From Anaeramoeba flamelloides (taxonomy: Eukaryota > Metamonada > Anaeramoebidae), in the NCBI GenBank assembly GCA_027625915.1, contig JANTQA010000012.1, positions 16,082,501-16,146,500 on the forward strand: a stretch of 64,000 nucleotides of DNA, given 5' to 3'. Positions 33,658 to 46,542 of the stretch are shown here, one piece after another; position 1 is the stretch's first letter, and each line of letters begins with the position of its first letter. The translations under genes were made by a program, and so were the position numbers. The notes beneath the pieces were generated by a model that saw only the letters and a list, made by a program, of their open reading frames with translations, was not told where the DNA came from and searched no databases.

Positions 33658-36600
33658 ATGAGTAGTAATATTTCCAACACATTACCAACCCTAACTCTGA
33701 ATGGAAATTAACTTTTGTTGTTTCTCTAATAACATTTCATAAAATCTTTTATCTAATAATTTAGCTGTTTCGAGATCCGATTTTGAAGTAGGAAAATCAC
33801 TTGGAAGAGGAAGGTTTGGCGAAGTACGGATGGCTACAGAGAAGGAAACCGGCAACGAGTATGCAATTAAAATTCTGAAAAAAGAACAAGTGACGACTTT
33901 AAAACAAGAAGTGCATGTTAAAAATGAAAAGGATCTTCTTCATGAACTCGATCACCCAAATATTCCCAAACTTATTCACAGCTTCCAAGACAACGAACAC
34001 TTATGTTTGTTTTTTTGATTTATCATTTCTTTTTTTTCTTTCACTTTGAACACAAATTTATTTATTCTTTCGATTCTTTTTAAATTTCAATTTATTTTAA
34101 TATTTTTTGTTCTATCTTTTCCTCTTCATTTTGTGCGAAAAACAAAAAAGATATTGTGACGGAATTGTGTTCTGAAGGAGAACTTAATGACTCAATTAGA
34201 AAATTTGGGTCTATAGATTACGAACCAACGAGATTTATTGTTGCACAACTTATAACAATTTTGGAATATTTGCATTCAAAATCAATTGTTCATCGTGACA
34301 TTAAGCCAGAAAATATTTTGGTGACAAAAGATGGGTATATCAAACTTTGTGATTTTGGTACAGCTAAAATTATTGATGATCAAGAAACTAAAAAAGGTTT
34401 GCTATTTTAAACCATTTAATTTTCTCTACAAAAATCTACCCTTGAATTCTTTTCTCTCGATTTGTGATCCTTTTCTCAAATTGTTAAATGTCTCGTTCTT
34501 TTTTACGCCTTTTGCTATTTATATTCCAATTTAACAAACCCAATTTTAGTTTTTTACTCAAATCAAAGTTTTTGTTTTTCGACTGACATTTCTTTTTCTC
34601 AAAGAGCTTATTTTCAATTCACCATTTTTTTTTGCACACCTTTTTTTTTTTTATTTTATTTTTTTTTTCGAAATTTTGGTGTTGATTCAAACACAACTAA
34701 AGAAGAATTTTTTTTGTTTCCCATTCTTATTTGAATTAACTCAGTCAACAATGGAATTTTTTTTTTTCGATTCTTCTTTTGAAAAAGAAATTGGGTTATG
34801 GGAATTATTTTGAAAATTCCACAACTTCTGATTTAAGGAAAAAAAGTTTTTAATATGTACACTCGAAGTGAATTCTTCAAAATAGATACACTTCAAATAT
34901 TGTCCTTCATTTTTGGTTAAGGTGAACGCTATCTTTTTATCATTAGCAAAGGCTCTTACGATCTTTTATTCAAAAATTAAAATAACCATTTGAGAAAAAA
35001 AAGTTCAACACAATTTTTAATTACAGAATCCTAAAAGTGTAAATTAAGTGCAATTAATAAAAGAAAAAAATCAACTACTAAAGACAAAATGGTAGATTAA
35101 ATACAAGAACAGTTTTTTTAATCCTACCTTTTTGTATGTGGGTTTTCTTGGTTGATAATTATTAAAAATTTGTTGAAAAAAATGACTCTTCTTGAGATCT
35201 TCAAAAACAACATATTGCATTTCCAAATTAAAAAAAAAGAGCTTAATTGTTTTGTTTGGTGCCATTGAAAATAATATAATGTATTATTATTTGAAGTTTA
35301 TTGGTTTCTTCTTTTAATCGGTTGTACTTTTGGTTTTTTTTTTTTCGGTTTCCCTTAAGGTTATTCATTAAAAATCGTGTTTCGCCTTTTTTACCTGTTT
35401 CACTTTTTTTTCGGAATGGTAATAAAAAAAATCCCCAAAATTACAATTTTTAATTGTGATCATTACTGATAAATTATAATAAATTTCAAAAAATCTTTAG
35501 TTCAATTTCCATTTTTATAAATCTTGGAACTGTTCCTTATCAAACAGTCCAGGGCAAAGAACTTTTACAAGAACAACTAATTTTACAGAGTTTCTTCACG
35601 CTTGACTTCATAAAATGCTTTATTCAAAGCTTGAACATAAAAATTTCAAAAATGGAAAAACAAGTAAAAATTTCCAAACATAAATTGCAATTTATCGGTA
35701 GTAAATAATTTAATAATTTATTGTGCAATAATATTTATAATAGATTTTTTAGGGTCACAGAAACTATTTGAACTATATGTAGCACTAATATGGATTTACT
35801 TTCAATTACAACACACTTTGATTATAAATGAATCTATAGTGAAGCTAATCTCTTAACAACCCAATTTAATTTGAAAATTTTACCAGATAAATTTAAAAAA
35901 AGTAGATTGTAAGAAATCGAAATAATGTAATTTATGACACGAATGTTTTATTTTTAAAAAATTCTTTTTATTTTATTTATAAAATAACACTGTTACTAAT
36001 CTATACTGAATCCGGTTATGTGTGTTAAGCATATAATAAAATGAATTTAAAAATGTATACACAAACAAAAGATTTTAAAAAAAAACTAAAAATTAATTAT
36101 AACAAGTAAATTGAAATTTGCTTTGTAAATTCTTAAATGATAAAGAAAGTAAAAAGCAAAATTTTGGTAAATATTAATTAAATAATTTAAATTTAGGTTT
36201 AAAAATTAATTTCGAAAAATAAATTAAAAATTTTAAAAACTAGTGTTTCGGCTATCTTATAAAATAAACATCAAAATTTTGATAAATAGCCAATAAATAA
36301 TTTAGATTTATGTTGAAAGCACAGAATGTTTAATAAAAATAAAAGATGTCAATTATCTTGAACGTAAATTATTTATTTACAAAAAATCCTAAAAAATCTC
36401 AACTGGATAAAATTATCCTTTCGTTATTTAATAGCCATCAACAAAGATATCAAACAACTGTATATCTAAAAAGTGTTTTGAACTCATTCTGATATCTCAT
36501 AACAAACCTCATTCCAAAAATTTCTAAACACCCAAAATCAAAAATAGGCAAAAAAATCCCAATTTATTGTATTTTCGGATTTATTGTTAAGAACTAAGTG

Positions 36601-39600
36601 ACTGATACTTTGACTGGTAAAGAGAGAATTTTGAAGTGACTAAATTTATGTCTCCTAATTCAAAGAGTATCTAAAATAGACACAGCCATTAGAAGAGTTT
36701 TAAACTCAATTTATTTTTCTAAAATATCATAAATAGTCTAAAAAAAAATAAAAAGAGAGAGAAGAGAAAAAGAAGAAGAAGTAAAAATGAAGAAGTAAAA
36801 AATAATTAATATGAGAAATTTGAATTATTTTAATCCTTATGAATTTTTGAGTGTGCGTGATTAGGGTATTATTAATTTATTGTATTTTTACAAACGTAAT
36901 ATTAAACCGCATTTAAGTTACCCATTATTAATGTTTTTATAAGAAATCATTTTCATCCAAATAAAAGAAAAAAATATAAAATGAAAAACTAAAAATTGGT
37001 ATTTCCAAAATAACGAAACTCGCTGAACAATTTTATTGGTAAATTTTTTGAAATTTCACCAACAATTGTTGATCGATCAAATGATAAGATACCATCAACT
37101 AATTGTATGTGGATTTTTCTATTCAACAAACTCAACAATTAACTTTCTTTCGGTAATTGAAAAAAATCTCTCCGATCAAACGAAACAGATTACTTAACTG
37201 GAAAAAAAGAAAATAAAAACAAAACAGACAAAAAATGAAATATTTTTTTATAAAATCAAAATTATTTCCAAATTGAATGTAAAGTATAGTATTGCTATTC
37301 TTTCAACTGTTTTAATTGTATCCAAAATCTTGGAATTTAGTTTATTTTTAAGTTTCACAATTTTTTTTTTAAATTCATAAAACAGGATTTCACTTTTTTT
37401 TTTCAGAACAATTTGTATTTTTTATAACTAGGATATAAATTAAAAATAAATAAAAGCCTAGTTTGTACTCAGTGTTAAAAACAACTTTTGACAAAATTCA
37501 CATTGAAAAAATTTTCAAATATATTACCAATTAACCTCAATAATTACCACTCATTAGAACCTGGACTAACAAATCGAAAAATTTTCTTCAATTCAAAAAT
37601 GATTTTATTGAAAAATGATTTCTTTTGGGTGGAGTTTTGAATGAATTAATTTAATCTCATTTTACAAACATACTTTTTTCAAAAAAAAAAAACAAAAAAA
37701 AAATTAAAAATAAAATCAAAATCAAAATCAAAAACGAAAACGAAAATTAAAAACGAAAACGAAAAAAAAAATCAAAAATCAAAAAACAACAGAATAATTT
37801 TTTATATAATCAAAAAAATTGACCTTTTAACAAAATGAAATAATTAATATATCCCTTAACTGACGAATTCAAATCTTTAAAAATTTTGAAAATCACCGAA
37901 AGTCGATCTCTGACAAATAAGAGAAATGGTTTTATAATTAAATATTTGATTCATTTTTAAATGAAAATGGTTTACATTATTAAAAAAACTTCTATGCCTC
38001 GTTATAGAAAAAAATTGTCATTGAATAAAGAAAGTGCAAAAAAGGATCTATTTTCAAGATTATATCACCAAAATTAAACTTCTATATTTTAGAGAAATAC
38101 TTGTTGATTTATTTGAGTATAATTAAAGAATTAGTAAAATTAAAGAATTAAAAAAGCTTTATATTTATTATTGGGTGAAATGGTGGTAATATCAAAAGAC
38201 AGAATAACCTGTTTTTCAGGATTATAAACTTATTTTTTTGGGATTTTTATCCTCATTCTAACTTTGACTGTATTATAAACCAAGAATAGATTTTCTTTAA
38301 AAAAAATTAAAAGTATAAACAGGCAAGACCAAAAGAAATGTAAGAAATATATTTTATAATTGAAAAAGCAAAAAAAAATATTAAAAAAAAAAAAAATAAT
38401 AAAATCACGGAACTAATTAACGAAACAATTAAAAATTAAAATAATCACTTTAACAGAAAATATCACAAAAAACACATCAATAATCTCTTTATAAAAAGAA
38501 ATATATTAAAAATTATCATTTTGTAATTAAAATCAAAAGAGGAAATAAACCAAAAAAAAAAAAAAAAAAATTTGAAATTAATATTTTTTTCGTATTCAAA
38601 TAACCTATTTAATAAAAAAAAACAAAAAAACAAAAAATTATCTCAAAAAAAAGTCCCTTCAAAAACATTCCAAACTTCTGAAGGATATGTCTCACCAGAA
38701 ACATTAAAAGAAACAATTGCAATGCATGAAACCGATCTATGGTCCTTAGGGTGCTTAATTTATCATATGTTTTATGGTAAAACACCATTTAGATCAAGCA
38801 ATGAATTTAAGGTCTTTCAAAAGGTACTAAAACGGGAATTCAGATTTCCTAAAAGTTTCCCAGAACAAGCACAAGACTTGGTTGATAAGCTTCTAGTAAT
38901 TAACCCAGAAGAAAGAATTGGTGCAAAGGGTGATTTTGAGAGTTTAAAAAGTCATCCATTCTTTGATGGTATTGACTTTAATAACTTACTAACAACAACA
39001 CCACCTGAAATTAAAGCATATCCTCCAACAATCGACTCTTCAAAAAAAAAAAAGCGAAAAAAGGAACGAAAGAATAAAAAAAAATATGGGGGGAATACAA
39101 GAGAAGAAGAGAAAAAAAAAAGGCAAGAGAAACTGGCAAAAGAAGAAGAAATGTATAAAGGAATTGATTCAGAAAGGGTAAAGCTTTTAAAAGAACAGAA
39201 AAAGCGCTCCAAATGGGCAACATATTTAAAAACAGATGAATTAATCACAGAAATGGGTTTGGTTTATAAAAAAAAGGGTTTATTCCCTCGAAAAAGACAA
39301 CTTTTACTTACAGACGAGCCTAGATTTATTTATTTGGATCCTAAAAAAGGAATAAAAAAGGGGGAAATACCTTGGGACGACACTTTAAAATGTGTAATTA
39401 TAAATAAGAAAAAATTTATAATAGTTACAGTAAGCCATATTTGTTTTTTTTTTTTTTTATTTTTATTTTGCATTTTGATAAATTGTTTTTAGAACTTTCA
39501 TATTGAATATTTATTACATCAAATTTGAACAATAAATTATATATTTTAAAAAAAGAGATAAACACCAAATATAATTGTAAAAAATAAAATAAAAAACTTT

Positions 39601-40039
39601 TAAACTTCTCATAACTTTTCACATTATTTTTTTTTTTAATTAAAATAAATAGCCTAAAAGAACATATTATTTCGAGGATTTAAGCAAAAACCCACAAAAA
39701 TGGAAGCTTGCTGTAGGTAACATTCAGAAACAATATAAACTAAAAAAATTTGAAAGAATAAAGAAAGAACAAGAAGAAAAAAAAAATCAAAATGATGAAA
39801 TTAATGTAGATGAAATCGAAAAAGAAAATCAAAATGAAAATGAAAAAGAAAATGAAAATTTAAATCAAAATGAAAAGCTAAATGAAATCGAAAAAGAAAA
39901 TCTAAATGAAAATGAAAATTTAAAAGAAAATCTAAATGAAAACCAAAACCAAAACCAAAATGAAATTGAAAACGAAAATCAAAATGAAAATTTAAACCAA
40001 AATTTAAATGAGAACGAAAACCAAAATCAAAACCTTTGA
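33658..40039 (+). CDS. PDPK1: 3-phosphoinositide-dependent protein kinase 1 (PDK1), five exons
   Basis: PDK1 phosphorylates the activation loops of Akt and other AGC kinases at PtdIns(3,4,5)P3-rich membrane. Proposed exons are 33658-33664, 33765-34004, 34151-34396, 38654-39429 and 39653-40039, giving 551 residues with phase kept at every junction. The kinase domain shows the glycine loop GRGRFG (16-21), AIKIL with Lys38, the helix-C Glu57, HRDIKPEN (130-137), DFGTAK (150-155), SPE (178-180) and DLWSLGC. Thr169 sits where human PDK1 has the self-phosphorylated Ser241. The PH domain (about 340-455) keeps KKKGLFPRKRQLLL and KGEIPWDD, matching human KRKGLFARRRQLLL and KGEIPW, so phosphoinositide binding is expected. 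The C-terminal 85 residues are N/E/K/Q repeats. The start exon is the weakest point: ATGAGTA or ATGA both keep phase. Intron 3 is 4,257 bp and falls in the activation loop. Confidence 0.92.
36510..37340 (+). repeat. Inverted-terminal element, family D, copy A (in PDK1 intron 3)
   Basis: It matches 56005-58374 and 59379-59882 in the same orientation. Shared stretches are attccaaaaattt at the left, taatattaaaccgcatttaa, gatcaaatgataagatacca, ttacttaactggaaaaaaag and ccaaattgaatgtaaagt near the right. The ends form an imperfect inverted repeat (attccaaaaattt..gacac). Without its insertion it is about 518 bp, close to the 504 bp of the uninterrupted copy. Confidence 0.75.
36576..36873 (-). mobile_element. 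5'-truncated LINE tail inside family D copy A
   Basis: This 298-bp insert is flanked by a perfect 15-bp direct repeat (aatttattgtatttt) at 36561-36575 and 36874-36888. The uninterrupted copy at 59379-59882 has this 15-mer once, at 59432-59446, as an empty site. The insert resembles the low-coordinate end of the LINE at 56227-58050 (ggatttatt.ttaag, agagaattttgaagtgacta, tcaaagagtatct). It is therefore the 3' end of the same family, heavily truncated at its 5' side. No protein is encoded. Confidence 0.8.
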
Positions 40040-40806
40040 AATAATTAAACAAAAAAAAAAAAAAAAAAAAAAATGATTTTTGTCATCAAGATCCCTAAAT
40101 TAATCATTTTCTATTTTCACTATAAATCAAGAAATATATTTATAAAATTTCATGAAATATTTTTCTCAAATATTAATTTTTAAAAAATTCTCTTTGAGTA
40201 AACTTTTAAAATATAAATCGAAGAATAGTCATTTCTTTATTTATTAAAATATTTTCCCTTGGCTTGAATTTATCTTTTAAATGAAAAAACAAAAATTACA
40301 ATTAATTTTATATTATATTTTTATTAGTATTTAAATCTTTATTATTTGTTATTTAAGCGTTTAGTTTCTAAAGTCAAAGTGCCCAAAGATCAAAATATCA
40401 TATTGCTGATATTATGATCTTTCTTATTTTTGATATTAAAAGTGTCAAATAATTACGATCGTCTGAGAATTAATCCCTGAATAGAAAATTTTTTTAGTGA
40501 GATCAAATTTATTTACAATTGCTCTAGAAAATGAAAATTAATGTTGAATTAATTTATCAGTGTTTTTATCATCTGTTGACTTTTAAACTGTATTTATTGT
40601 CAGAAATATTAATAAATATTGATTTATTACTTTTATTGTTTTTTTGCAACATATTCTTTTGAATAAAGAAAAAATCGTTTCGGCAAGTATCTTAAAAAAA
40701 AATAGTGTTATTTTGGGAAGGGTAGTTTTAAATCTTTATAAAGTTCAAACAATTTAAAAATTTTATGTAGAAACTATGATTTTGTTTTAATAAACTTTGT
40801 TTCTCT
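40040..40806. other. Downstream of PDK1, no gene seen
   Basis: A run of 23 A starts 12 bases after the PDK1 stop (40051-40073). The rest is AT-rich without exon-like ORFs. Confidence 0.55.
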
Positions 40807-41290
40807 CACAGGTACCCAACATTTTTCAAATATCAATTATTGTTTATAATTGAACTTTGAAAACAAATGAGAAATAATTAATATTATAAACATCAAAGAA
40901 TAATTGATATTCATCTAAAATAAAACTAATTAATCAATAAATTTTCTATAAAATTGAAAAACTCAAATTCTTAGGTAACATTGAGCTAAGTAACAATTTA
41001 TACTATGATCTTCAATAGAAGATCAAAGAAAATTCTTATATTAATCAATCTGCTTTCTCTATAGTCATTTTAACTGTTTAAATAACATTGAGATAACACA
41101 AATTTACCAAGTGATTGTTGATCTTGCAATAAAAAAAAATTATCAAATAATTTACTTACCAAAAAAAAAATAAAATGAGAAAAAATCATATCAATTTTAA
41201 AATTTCCAAAATAAAATAGTTTTCTTCGAATATCCATTAAAACTCTTGATATAAATGTTATTCGCCCATTACAACTGAATGCATTTGACG
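40807..41290 (+). repeat. Dispersed inverted-terminal element, family 2, copy 3
   Basis: It aligns with 157-666 in the same orientation: ccaacatttttcaaatatca, aatcaataaattttctataa, aataacattgagataacaca, then cgaatatccattaaaactct and a terminal catttgacgg. The copy is slightly deleted and more diverged at its ends than 18951-19628. Confidence 0.7.
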
Positions 41291-44249
41291 GGAAAGTGGT
41301 TTATAAAAAATCTCATTATTATTAAGCCATTAGAGGATTTGGCAATATCTTTGTTAAGAACGATAAAGTTTCAAAAATCGCGATTTCTTTTTCAAGTGAA
41401 GGTAATCAATAATACCACGGGAATCTCACAAATCGTGATATTCTAAAAAACAACGATAATTATCCAAAAATTGTTACAAATTCCAATATAGTCTGATGAA
41501 AAATTAAATCACAATTTAATAGTTGATTGCTTTTAGGGATATTTTAACAATATTTTTATAAAGAAGAATTTTGGTTGATCAAAAAAAGAGATTATGTGAA
41601 AAAAAAAGTTATTCTTTTCAAAAGCATAAAAAAGAAAACTGGCTCTATCAAGGATCAGATCAAAGAGATTTACATTATATTTTATTTTAATTTAGTTGGC
41701 AGATCATTCGATCCTTGTCATCAAAAAACTTATTAACAAAATAAGCAAATAAATTAGTTCTTGGTATATCATGTTTTATTATAAATTGCCTTAAATAAAA
41801 AATATTTCGAAAACAACCTTCCCTTGATTATTTCTTTAAAGAATAGATCTTTTTTTTGGGCATTATCTTTGTACTATGAAAGCTAAAAGGAGTTAGTATA
41901 ATCATTTAACAGTCTTTCCAATGACCTAGTGAAACTGGAATTAATTGATTTGTTATATTTATATTACTCTTTTTTTTTCTTCTCTTTTCTTGTTTGAGTA
42001 TCTTGATATTATACAGAAAAAAAAAACTAGAGTTTATAGTTTTTTTTTTTTTGCACTAATAAGAATCAAAATTCTTCTTCTTTTTTGTTTTTTTAACTTT
42101 TGCAGGTAATAACTCAATTTTATACAAAAGACATCTATTGTATATTTAAATACATTGTTTAAATTCTGATTATTTGTTTGATCATAAAATTCAGAGGTGA
42201 TTTTACACTGACATAAAAAAAAAGGAAAAGAAAAGTCTTTTTGTATGGCATAGAAAAAATCCAATGCTTTTTATAATCCTTTTGTGAATTTCAAAACTTT
42301 CAAACACTCGAAGACACTTTACAGCCATTCCAAACATTTTATAATATTTTTTAATTGGAAAGGGGGTTGTTTAGTGTCTCGAGACGTTGTAAAAGCCAAG
42401 GTATTTTTTTTTGGAATGAATTTTAAAAATAAATTTTCTGTTTTTGAAAATTTTGTTAGCGTGATAATATGTATTTTATCATAATTTTATTAATTATAGC
42501 GAATACAATTAGAATTATTGCCCTATTTTTAATATTATCACAATTTTATTGTTAATATCAGGATAATTCGTATTATCACTTAAAAATTTGAATTTTGAAA
42601 ACTAAAACAAAAAATTATAAACCAAGAATTTAAATAATAACTGGATATATAAATGTAAATAAAAAATAGTTTTTATTAACTTTCATCACTCTCCAGATAA
42701 ATTATTATTTTTCGGTAGTATTATTAATGGGGGAAATAGATAACTTAAAATTATGAAATATAAATCTAAATAATCTAAAAAAATAATCAATAGTAATCGC
42801 CATAAATGTAAAGTTATGAATACCTTTAACCCACGCATAATAACAATTATAACAGAAAGTTGTGTCGTATTTAATGTTTTTTTTTTTTTAAATATTGTGA
42901 AATAAAGATATAAACAGTAAATTTTGATTTTATTAAATTCTTTTTATGTCTGAAAGAGTTATTGGAAGTAGTTATTTTTTGAAGAAATAATAAGAAAATT
43001 TATTTTTTTTTTATTTTGTAAATTAAAAAAAAAACAACAATAAAAAAATTAAAATATGAATTGTCAAAAATCATTTTATAACTATAAAATTTCCACAAAT
43101 TTTATTTGAGGAGTTATAATTATGAATAAAATAGGAAATTAAGGATTTAAGTAGTAAAACTAATAAAAAAAAGGATAAAGAATAAAATAATCATGATTAT
43201 TGTAAATAAAAATCAATTTTTATAGTTTGATTGATTAATAATATACGAATTATAGTTCTTTCATTTTTTTTTTTTATTATAGAAGAGATGTGAGTCAACA
43301 TACATATCCAACTGTTTAATCAGTTGGGTTTTTTTTTTTTTTAATTTGAGTAAAAAAAAAACATAGGCTTTTGAAGGCACTTGAAGCCAATTCCACAAAT
43401 ACTAAGTTTATTGGTTTTTTTTTATCGTGGCTATAATATAGGTGACGCTAGTATAACCCGTATAGTTACTTTTCTTGAAAAAATGAAAAGAAAAATTGTA
43501 TTTTTTATACAAATTTAATAAAATGTGAAAAGTTATAAAAAGAAATAAAGTAAAGTGAACAAAAAAATAGGAATAACATAATTTAAAATTTAAACAAAAA
43601 AACTGAGTATTGAATGTGTTATTATTTGATTTCAAAAGCTTCAGAACAAGAATTAATTCTGGTAAAGATGCTCTAATATTTGAACAAGAATCATCCAAGT
43701 AATATGTTAATTTATTAGGTGTAAAATTTGAAATGTATAGCTATGGTACGTCTACAAAGTGCTGAATTTTTAAGAATAAGAATATGTTTTCAAAATATTG
43801 GAATTTTTTTTTTAAAAATTATTTATTTTATTGTTTTTTTTTACAATTTTACCAAATCTGACATTATTAAAAACACTGTACACATACCTACTCAAATTTA
43901 CTGACGGGTTATATGTATTAATTAGATAGATGATATTGAAATTTTTATTAATTTTGCTTCATTTTGATCAAAATTGCTTCTTCAAATTCTATTCCCTATA
44001 TTTCATTTCGGTTTGTTTAAGATTTAAGACAAACAATTTCTTATTTCAAAAAATTTGAACAATGTTATTAATTCTTATGATAATTTTTCGATTCCTTTTA
44101 CCTCCTACAAAAACCTAAAAAAGCCAAAAAGTGGAGTAATCTAGACAACTTTATAGTAAGAAAATTTGGAAAACATAAAAAATATCATTAGTTCGTTATT
44201 GAAATCTCTCACCAAGAATTTAGAAATTAGGAAGTGTCCCCGAGAACCG
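41291..44249. other. Intergenic, no gene supported
   Basis: AT-rich DNA. Short ORFs at 42034-42264 (-), 42284-42484 (+) and 43408-43698 (-) lack ATG starts in context, conserved motifs and flanking splice partners, so none is called. Confidence 0.5.
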
Positions 44250-44545
44250 TCTGGTGTTATGGTGTGTTGCAGACTGTTGCCATGTGTTGTCGTTTTCTTC
44301 AGTTTTTCTGTTTTATCTGTAAAAGCTATTGGTTCTACCAATAAACAGAAAACTCAAGAAAACCTAACTGCGTTTTTTTTTTTTCTTTTAAGAAATCAAA
44401 AGAAAATCAATTAAATTTTCTTGTAATTTTAAAAATTAAAAAAAAAACTAACTGCGGTATTCGTGAAGTTTTCTGTTTTATCTATAAAAGCTATTGATTC
44501 TACCAATAAACAGAAAACTCAAAAAAAACCTACATCTAATTTTTT
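44250..44545. repeat. Hairpin repeats related to the 14.2-15.8 kb cluster
   Basis: Two similar units (about 44290-44370 and 44460-44535) contain ttttctgttttatct, a gctattg.ttctaccaat centre and aacagaaaactcaa, so each is self-complementary. They are followed by aacctaa-type sequence as in the 14.2-15.8 kb block. Confidence 0.6.
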
Positions 44546-44911
44546 TCTTTTTAATTCTGAAATTAACTAAACCTAAGGTCTCAAAGAGGAAATTTCTTTC
44601 CTCCGCTCAAAATAATAATAAAACAAACACAAACTATTTTAAATTATTCATTTTTCAAAAATGAAAAAGAAATGATTTTCAGTTGATCTTATAACTTGAA
44701 CAATTTCAAAAATCTTTGTTGACTTCAAACGTTAAAATCGAAAAAAATCTTTAGCATTTCATCGTAAAAAAAAAATAACGCACAAACAAATAACCACAAA
44801 ATAATAATGGTATATATAATTTTATGAATGAAAACTTTTTTTAAAAATAAGAATAAAAATGAAAAATAAATCTAAAAAAAAAAAAAAAAAGATATGAATT
44901 TAATCTGTTTC

Positions 44912-46542
44912 TTAATTTTCGTATTCTTCTTCATTTTCATTATCTTCTTCTTCTTCTTCATCGTCATCAATGTCGATATCAACTTGTTGTTTTTCATCTT
45001 CTGATTCAACAGCCCAAACTCTAATTTTGTTATCTGTATAACCAACAAAGAGAGTGTTTCCGTCATGGCTCCAGGCGAGTGAAATTGGTCTAGGTTTGAT
45101 TCCCTTTTTACCAACCTTAAAGGTATCGTTTAATTCAGCGAGTAAATAGTCTTGTTGGAGTTGCCAGATTTTGATTCCGTTTCTTGAGGCAGTAGCTAAC
45201 CAGAATCTGTTTGGAGAGAAGGATAGGGCATTAACTTCTTCACCAACATCAAGAACCTTAAGGCCTGCTTGCTTTTCAAGATCCCAAAGAATTGCCTTTC
45301 CGTCTTTTCCGCCAGATGCACATAAGGATCCATCTGGTGACATTTCAACACAGTTGACTTGTTCGGTGTGTCCATAGAGATTTTTTTCTAATTTGCATCC
45401 ATTTAAGTTCCACATTTTGACAGTTTTGTCCCATGATGAGGAAACAAAAGTGGTTGATTTTAAGAGTGGTGAAAATCTGACAGAGCTTACCCAATCGTTA
45501 TGTGAACTTTTGTCTTCGATCACATATTTACATTTTCCTAATGTGTTCCAAAGTCTGACTGTTTTGTCCCTTGAACTTGATAGGATTTGTCTGTTTTCAG
45601 CAGAAAAGGTAACAGAAAGTACATCTCCTGTATGTCCAATGAATTGTTGGGTGCATTTTCCTGTTGTTAAATCCCATAATCGAAGTGTTTTATCTTTGAG
45701 AGTTTTGTTTGAGTGGAGTAAGTTTTTTTAAAGAGGTAGTAAGTTTTTAAATAGACAGAAATAAGGATTTAGAAAATTGAATAAAAATAGATCTTTTGTG
45801 TATTTACCATTTCTTTTTTGTAAAGAGAAAAAAAAAAAAAAAAGAAAGCTAAAAATTCATTTAAAAAAGAATAACTCTCAAACAAGTATTCAAAGAAAAT
45901 TGTTTGAAAAAAAAAAAAAAAAAAGAAAAAAAGAAAAAAAAAAAAAAAAAAAAGCAAGGAACCAAAAAATAATAAAAAAATAAAAAAATCTTTTTAATTT
46001 ATTTTGGTTCCTTCGCTCTTTTGTTTCTTTTTTTTAAAAAATGTTTTTTCAGTCAAAAAAAAGAAAAGTTGGTTTGTGAGAAAAAGAATTAAATCAAAAA
46101 CAATTAAAAAAAAAAAAAATAATAATTACCCCAAGATCCAGATAAAGCAAACATTCCATCAGAAGAAATTGTAACATCTTCAACAAAGTGACTATGACCA
46201 TGAAGAGATTTAACTGGGAAAGCATAGTCTTCTTGATAGCCAGAAACTTGTTCTTCATTAATATTCCAAACAAGAAGAGTTTTATCTAATTTTTTTATTT
46301 TTTTTAATTTTTAGTAAAGTCAAAAAGTAAACAAAAGTATTAAAAAAAGAAAATTTTGTTTTTTTTTTTTTTAGTTTTCGCTTCAAGAAGAACACTCGTA
46401 AGATGCTAATAAATCAAAGAAATATACCTCTTGAACTGGTAACAAACATATTTGGATTTTCTGGTGTTGTTGCAATGGAGGTTACCCATCCATTATGTCC
46501 TTCAAGTACACATTTTAAAATTAAACTGTTTTCTGAACTCAT
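44912..46542 (-). CDS. RACK1: RACK1-type seven-blade WD40 protein with an acidic tail, three exons
   Basis: RACK1 sits on the 40S ribosomal subunit and scaffolds kinases. Minus-strand exons are 46542-46428, 46285-46130 and 45693-44912, giving 350 residues. Both introns split a GAT (Asp) codon in a D-K-T repeat core: [11 protein letters not shown] and [12 protein letters not shown]. Family marks include [20 protein letters not shown] near the N terminus, [88 protein letters not shown] and [20 protein letters not shown]. Human RACK1 ends about where IRVWAVES falls here. This protein adds roughly 30 residues rich in Asp and Glu. The introns (142 and 436 bp) are short compared with PDK1 and TBL1. 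It is divergent from the TBL1-type gene. Confidence 0.93.

Larger units (their letters stand above)
34397..38653 (+). other. 4.26-kb intron 3 of PDK1
   Basis: The donor is GTTTGC after an AAAAAG exon end; the acceptor is the A-rich CTCAAAAAAAAG. The intron holds the 36510-37340 element described separately. The rest (34397-36509 and 37341-38653) is AT-rich with no supported nested gene. A 64-codon minus-strand ORF at 35071-35265 has no support beyond its length. Confidence 0.75.

Noticed and set aside
35071-35265. Nested gene in PDK1 intron 3 (64 codons, minus)
   Set aside because: It begins with ATG but has AT-driven composition, no recognisable domain and no partner exon.
43408-43698. 96-codon minus-strand ORF
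   Set aside because: It opens at TTG rather than ATG, becomes Phe/Tyr/Leu-rich as AT bias predicts, and no splice-compatible neighbour was found.
45171-45731. Plus-strand ORFs over the RACK1 locus
   Set aside because: They are shadows of the conserved WD40 coding strand.
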